11,142 bases of DNA from Desulfobacterales bacterium (GTDB taxonomy: Bacteria; Desulfobacterota; Desulfobacteria; Desulfobacterales; Desulfobacteraceae): contig JAKSBB010000714.1 of assembly GCA_022361315.1 (NCBI GenBank), positions 1-11,142 on the forward strand. The letters run 5' to 3'. A program made the translations under genes and the position numbers. The notes under the pieces are model-generated. The model saw nothing but the letters and a program-made list of their open reading frames with translations, was not told the DNA's origin and did no database searches. Shown one piece after another: positions 8,048 through 11,142 of the stretch (position 1 is the first letter of the stretch; each line of letters starts with the position of its first letter).

Positions 8048-8123
8048 TATTTGTGGACCGATGCCTCTAAACCACGGCACCTTTCCCTGAGACGATCTCA
8101 TGATTCTATCACAACAAAACTTG

Positions 8124-8143
8124 ATTATTGTATTGACAATAAT
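8124..8143. promoter_or_regulatory. Perfect palindrome overlapping the -35 box, candidate operator
   Basis: ATTATTGT-ATTG-ACAATAAT has 8-bp arms and a 4-bp spacer. It covers the TTGACA -35 hexamer of the downstream promoter, the position expected for a repressor site. The gene it precedes encodes a ribbon-helix-helix DNA-binding protein, so negative autoregulation is a natural inference. Confidence 0.65.
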
Positions 8144-8162
8144 ATTTTGATTTGAGTATATA
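8133..8162 (+). promoter_or_regulatory. Sigma-70-type promoter of the ribbon-helix-helix regulator gene
   Basis: TTGACA (8133-8138) is followed after 18 bp by TATATA (8157-8162), in an AT-rich setting. The start would be near 8169, giving a leader of about 20 nt before GTG 8191. A TATACA at 8159 is an alternative -10 but its spacing is poorer (20 bp). Confidence 0.75.
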
Positions 8163-8175
8163 CAATTATCAAGCA

Positions 8176-8183
8176 AAAAGGAG
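8176..8183 (+). promoter_or_regulatory. Ribosome binding site that sets the GTG start at 8191
   Basis: AAAAGGAG ends 7 nt before GTG 8191. A longer reading from TTG 8152 would begin inside the promoter spacer, upstream of the predicted transcription start, and has no Shine-Dalgarno sequence. Confidence 0.8.
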
Positions 8184-8190
8184 ATCAGAC

Positions 8191-8856
8191 GTGGACTATC
8201 TCAAAACCATCAAAAAATTAAGGGAGACAAACAAAGAATTCACTCCCAGAGGCATATTCGTCTTTCACATGAACCAATACCAGGGGTGGATGAATGAGCT
8301 GAAAGATGCATGTAAATGGCCACCCGGCTGTATTGCCGTGGATGAATCGGGTAATCAATGGAAAGCTTCCGGTGGAAACGCCCGGGACGGTGCAAAGGAA
8401 TGGCTCCCCCGCAACTGGGGGGGCATCAGGGAGCCGAGTGAGGGAAAAGCGCTGGGAAGACCGAAGAAAGCGCCTGACCAGCAATTGTCCACGAAATCTT
8501 TCCGGCTCGATCCCACCACCATAAAAACCCTGACCTCTCTTACGGCACGCCTGAAGGTTAATCAAACCGAAGTCATTCGCATGGCGGTCCATAACCTCGG
8601 TGTTGAATACGAACTGGTTGAGGACGCCCGAAAGGATGGTAACATGCATACAGAACTACAGAAACGGGTATATCGTATCAAAACCACAGCCCTGATGAGA
8701 GCACGGGAGCATATGAGTTCAGTGGAGTTGATCCACTGGTGGGAAAAATTTGTACAGAAAACCAGAAAAGCCCGAAACTTTGAAGAACTGGACGAAGAGA
8801 TGCAGGCCCAGATCCTCAAGTGGGAATCAGAACCCTATAAAGTTATCGGCACTTAA
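8191..8856 (+). CDS. Ribbon-helix-helix (CopG/Arc-like) DNA-binding protein with novel flanking regions
   Basis: This is a 221-aa protein starting at GTG. A central ribbon-helix-helix unit is visible at about 100-137: a strand STKSFRLDP, helix A TIKTLTSLTARL, a turn KVN and helix B QTEVIRMAVHNLG. Such domains dimerise and insert the beta-ribbon into the DNA major groove. Just before it is GRPKKA (89-94), which resembles an AT-hook-like basic patch. The Trp/Gly-rich N-terminal part (20-80) and the helical charged C-terminal part (140-221; HWWEKFVQKTRKARNFEELDEEM) are not recognised. The usual RHH repressor or antitoxin is much shorter, so the extra parts may bind a ligand or partner. No toxin-like gene is adjacent, since the neighbour is a convergent lipoprotein, so a toxin-antitoxin role is not supported. 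The palindrome over its promoter suggests autorepression. This region is more AT-rich than its flanks by eye, which may point to acquired DNA. Confidence 0.78.
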   Translation: MDYLKTIKKLRETNKEFTPRGIFVFHMNQYQGWMNELKDACKWPPGCIAVDESGNQWKASGGNARDGAKEWLPRNWGGIREPSEGKALGRPKKAPDQQLSTKSFRLDPTTIKTLTSLTARLKVNQTEVIRMAVHNLGVEYELVEDARKDGNMHTELQKRVYRIKTTALMRAREHMSSVELIHWWEKFVQKTRKARNFEELDEEMQAQILKWESEPYKVIGT

Positions 8857-8908
8857 TACGCAACGCCCCTGCTGCTTTTTGCCCTTGATAATCAGGAACG
8901 CGAGATTC

Positions 8909-9244
8909 TCAATGCAAAGCGATGCTTTTATTCGCTATATCAAGTAGAGTCGTACAGCCATTGTCATGTATCTGTACGAGCAGGTCCTGAGCCTTTTTAT
9001 GTCCTTGAGCCGCTGACAACGCGCACCAATGAAAAGCCTCGTTACATCGATTGCCTTTGCTTTTAATGATAAGCCCCACCGCCATTTGGTATTGAGCGTT
9101 CTTATCACCGGCCAGAGCCTTCTGTGCCGGCAGTGTTATGGTTGATTCAGGTATTTCAGTGGAAACAGGAGTTGAAAGTTGTTTAGAGGCGTTGCATCCG
9201 ACGAATAGCAATATGCAGATCGAGATCACAGTGAAATTTTTCAT
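8909..9244 (-). CDS. Small Sel1-like repeat lipoprotein
   Basis: This is a 111-aa predicted lipoprotein. The N-terminus has a short basic start (MKNF), a hydrophobic stretch and lipobox LFVGC with the modified Cys at 17; Asn follows. The mature part has a Ser/Thr/Pro-rich linker (18-40), then about one and a half Sel1-like helical repeats (AGDKNAQYQMAVGL... EAFHWCALSAAQGHKKAQDLL, about 44-90), a fold used for protein-protein contacts. Three further Cys residues at about 65, 73 and 95 might form a disulphide. I chose the ATG at 9244, not the upstream ATG at 9286, because AGGGGG lies 5 nt before it and the signal peptide begins there. The gene converges on the ribbon-helix-helix gene with 52 bp between the two ends and no obvious terminator. 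The function is unknown. Confidence 0.75.
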   Translation of the reverse strand: MKNFTVISICILLFVGCNASKQLSTPVSTEIPESTITLPAQKALAGDKNAQYQMAVGLIIKSKGNRCNEAFHWCALSAAQGHKKAQDLLVQIHDNGCTTLLDIANKSIALH

Positions 9245-9249
9245 TTCTA

Positions 9250-9255
9250 CCCCCT
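9250..9255 (-). promoter_or_regulatory. Ribosome binding site that sets the lipoprotein start
   Basis: On the minus strand AGGGGG is followed by TAGAA and then the ATG whose first base is 9244. It selects the form with a clean lipoprotein signal peptide over the 14-residue-longer reading. Confidence 0.65.
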
Positions 9256-9267
9256 GAAATCTTGCTG

Positions 9268-9308
9268 TTTTCGCCCAAAAGAGCACAATAACATTTCATG
9301 GGCGAAAA
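9268..9308. repeat. Perfect 10-bp inverted repeat upstream of the lipoprotein gene
   Basis: TTTTCGCCCA (9268-9277) is perfectly repeated in inverse as TGGGCGAAAA (9299-9308) around a 21-nt AT-rich spacer. It lies 24 bp upstream of the lipoprotein ATG, where the promoter or leader should be, and on the plus strand it is followed by GGATTTTT. It may be a regulator-binding site, a leader hairpin or a plus-strand terminator; I cannot decide. The rest of the spacer up to 9457 shows nothing I can name. Confidence 0.6.
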
Positions 9309-9457
9309 GGATTTTTGGTCAATCTATATCCAGACGACAAAGTACGGGAGACAACATTTTTTGATGGGACATTTAAAAATGAACTATCATACTAGAATAC
9401 GGCCGGTCAAGGGCAAAGAAAGCGGTCATTTATTTGGGTCGAGCGGCGGTGTATCGC

Positions 9458-10366
9458 TTAACCGGTTGCGATAAGGAGAAGGCCGGTCACAAGGGTGGCA
9501 ACACCGTAAATTTTAGGCTTGCTCACCGGTTCTTTTAAGAATACCACCCCCAGAAACACCCCTATGGGAATACTTAGCTGGCGAAACCCCACCACATAGC
9601 TGACATTTTTAACCATGGACATGGATATCAGCACCAGGGCATAGGTAAGATAGATGCCGATCCCTGTAACAAAGGCCATGCGCAGTTCCGTTTTCATCAC
9701 CCGGCCCAGTTGAAACCGCTCGCTGGCCCTGGCAGATACGTACAGGAATAAGAACAGGCTGGAGGCCAAGGCCTCCGCAAAGGCATAGAGTATCGTGACA
9801 ACCACGATACTGTCCGCCCCCCCCATGGTGGTTCTGATGGCGCGCAATGCCTCGGCATCCACAATGGAATAACCGGCAGTCCCAACAGCTGCAAGAAGCG
9901 CAAATGCACAGGTCCGGCACAGATAGTTCCGGAGCCGGAAGTCACGGAAAGTTGCCATCGGCACCATGAAACACCCTGCAACCACCAGTATTATTCCAAA
10001 CACACACAGGGAACTGATGGTACCCCCCTGCCCCAGCATGAATGTAACGAATGTCACTACGATGACGGGGGATGATCTTGCCAGCGGATAGGCCAATGAC
10101 ATATCACCTGCCCGGTAGGCTCCCGCAAGGGATGTATAATACAGCGCCTGGAACACACCGGCGGCCATGACAAGTATCCATGCCTCTTTGGGAAAAAAAC
10201 CGAACCGGTCCCAGAAGAGAAAAACAAAGGGAAGGAATATCAGACATCCCAATGTGTTGGCCACCAGCAGGAAGGCACCGGTGGGACTGTTTTTTTTGCT
10301 GATGAAATTCCACGATGCATGCATTGCCGCGGAGATCACAAGCAGCAGAATTGCCGCAAGGGTCAT
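9458..10366 (-). CDS. EamA-family (drug/metabolite superfamily) ten-TM transporter
   Basis: This is a 302-aa inner-membrane protein with about ten hydrophobic segments (roughly 3-21, 30-52, 61-82, 89-110, 114-134, 150-173, 186-209, 228-248, 253-276 and 285-302), the normal EamA layout of two five-helix halves. Family signatures are AGAYRAGDMSLAYPLARSSP (81-100) in the first half and FRQLSIPIGVFLGVVFLKEP (261-280) in the second. Such proteins export or exchange small metabolites; the substrate cannot be told. The ATG at 10366 gives a normal-length protein. A GGA lies somewhat far upstream (about 12 nt), so the ribosome site is weak. It begins 27 bp after the phosphodiesterase-like gene on the same strand and is probably co-transcribed with it. 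No clear terminator is visible downstream. Confidence 0.92.
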   Translation of the reverse strand: MTLAAILLLVISAAMHASWNFISKKNSPTGAFLLVANTLGCLIFLPFVFLFWDRFGFFPKEAWILVMAAGVFQALYYTSLAGAYRAGDMSLAYPLARSSPVIVVTFVTFMLGQGGTISSLCVFGIILVVAGCFMVPMATFRDFRLRNYLCRTCAFALLAAVGTAGYSIVDAEALRAIRTTMGGADSIVVVTILYAFAEALASSLFLFLYVSARASERFQLGRVMKTELRMAFVTGIGIYLTYALVLISMSMVKNVSYVVGFRQLSIPIGVFLGVVFLKEPVSKPKIYGVATLVTGLLLIATG

Positions 10367-10393
10367 GGGTCTTAGATTTCCTTTTTCCGGAGA

Positions 10394-11142
10394 TTACTTA
10401 AAAGATACGGGGCGGCCCTGCCATGCCTCCGGTGATTTGATGCCGAGAAGCGCCGTTATGGTCGGGGCGATGTCGAGTATGGAAACCTCCCCATCCATGG
10501 TACTGCCGGCCGGAATACCGGGGCCGTTCATGATCACCGGGATGGTCATATCTTCGTCGCAGTCCATACCGTGGTCTGTTCCGTGGCCGCCATGGTCCGC
10601 AAGCACGATGGAGATCGTATCCTCGCCGGCAGCCTCCAGAATGAGTCCGAGACTTTCATCTGCGGCTGAGATCATTTCAAGGTATTCGGCGGACATGTAA
10701 CCATGCCGGTGCCCTGCCACATCAACATGCCCAAGATATACAAAGGTGAAGGCGTTCTGTTCTCTGCGAATGGTATCTGCGGCCATCCGTGCGATCACCC
10801 TGTCCCCGGTTCCTCCCGCGTCGTTGCAATTCTCAATGAATATGGCCGTATCCAGTGCCCCCACCGGTGCAAGATCTCTCAATTCTTCCCAGTTGTACAG
10901 GGAAGCTGTTCTTCGGGATTCGGATCTGATTACGGAAAAAAGGCTGGGGGGTAATTCAGGTCCGGGGGTCCACTTATTATCAGTCACCCCGTGAATATCG
11001 GCCGTTGTACTGCAAAATAAAGACGTGATGCAGGGCAGTGTGAGTGCAGGCATAACGGTGCGGGCGCTCAGATTTCTTGCACCTGTGGCCATCAGTCTGT
11101 CCATAACCGGGGTATGGGCGGCCATAATCCCGTCCGGCCTCA
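10394..11142 (-). CDS. Type I phosphodiesterase / nucleotide pyrophosphatase-like enzyme (alkaline phosphatase superfamily), 5' partial
   Basis: This is the C-terminal 248 or so residues of a metal-dependent phospho-ester hydrolase. The frame stays open to the window edge, and the residues before the ATG at 11125 (RPDGI) fit the family's DGLRPD-type start, so that ATG is internal. Counting from it, PALTLPCITS (26-35) holds the likely Thr nucleophile (T29), HVDVAGHRHG (133-142) gives metal ligands D135 and H139, and LADHGGHGTDHG (175-186) gives D177, H178 and probably H185. These match the two-zinc site of nucleotide pyrophosphatases and phosphodiesterases. IPVIMNGPGIPAG (195-207) and the SILDIAPTITALLGI segment (215-229) are typical C-terminal family elements. 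No membrane segment is visible in this part; the N-terminus is not in view. The next gene, 27 bp on, is the EamA transporter. The substrate is unknown. Confidence 0.9.
   Translation of the reverse strand, partial: RPDGIMAAHTPVMDRLMATGARNLSARTVMPALTLPCITSLFCSTTADIHGVTDNKWTPGPELPPSLFSVIRSESRRTASLYNWEELRDLAPVGALDTAIFIENCNDAGGTGDRVIARMAADTIRREQNAFTFVYLGHVDVAGHRHGYMSAEYLEMISAADESLGLILEAAGEDTISIVLADHGGHGTDHGMDCDEDMTIPVIMNGPGIPAGSTMDGEVSILDIAPTITALLGIKSPEAWQGRPVSFK

Noticed and set aside
8152..8190. TTG at 8152 as the start of the ribbon-helix-helix protein
   Set aside because: It falls in the -35/-10 spacer and lacks a Shine-Dalgarno sequence; GTG 8191 follows AAAAGGAG at ideal spacing.
8857..8908. 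Terminator between the convergent ribbon-helix-helix and lipoprotein genes
   Set aside because: I found no stem longer than 4 bp and no T-run on either strand in these 52 bases.
8191..9244. Toxin-antitoxin pair (ribbon-helix-helix protein plus neighbour)
   Set aside because: The neighbour is convergent, not co-transcribed, and encodes a lipoprotein with Sel1-like repeats; there is no toxin-like gene.

Overview
The window looks like moderately GC-rich chromosomal DNA from an environmental, probably anaerobic, gammaproteobacterium-unlike lineage; my best guess is Desulfobacterota (Desulfobacteria). This rests on the general style of the genes (GAF/PAS hybrid histidine kinase next to an NtrC-type regulator, sigma-54 promoter, CheA with an extra C-terminal CheW domain). 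It is inference, because no rRNA or marker gene is present.

Region 1 (1-3445, + strand) is a two-component pair: the 3' part of a GAF-PAS-PAS hybrid histidine kinase (cut by the left edge) followed after 10 bp by a sigma-54-dependent response regulator (receiver, AAA+ with GAFTGA, Fis-type HTH). Region 2 (3446-3665) is a regulatory intergenic stretch holding a phased series of GGAA/TTCC half-sites, a very good -24/-12 sigma-54 promoter (3589-3605) and an exact 11-bp tandem repeat at the predicted transcription start.

Region 3 (3666-8048, + strand) is the operon served by that promoter: a 131-aa unrecognised protein whose predicted strand/helix order resembles a receiver domain without phosphorylation residues, a dCache_1-HAMP methyl-accepting chemotaxis protein, and a 603-aa CheA-like protein. 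The CheA-like protein has no Hpt (P1) or CheY-binding (P2) domain, has lost key ATP-binding residues in its P4 domain, but keeps the P3 dimerisation region and carries two CheW-like domains. A strong intrinsic terminator closes the operon. The simplest reading is a chemoreceptor module switched on by the adjacent two-component system, whose 'kinase' is a scaffold or decoy that must work with a real CheA encoded elsewhere. This is the most novel part of the window.

Region 4 (8049-9457) is more AT-rich by eye. It has a solitary ribbon-helix-helix regulator (+) with a sigma-70-like promoter overlapped by a perfect 8-bp-arm palindrome, and a convergent small Sel1-like lipoprotein (-) with a 10-bp inverted repeat upstream.

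Region 5 (9458-11142, - strand) has an EamA-type ten-TM transporter downstream of, and probably co-transcribed with, a type I phosphodiesterase / alkaline-phosphatase-superfamily enzyme whose N-terminus lies beyond the right edge.
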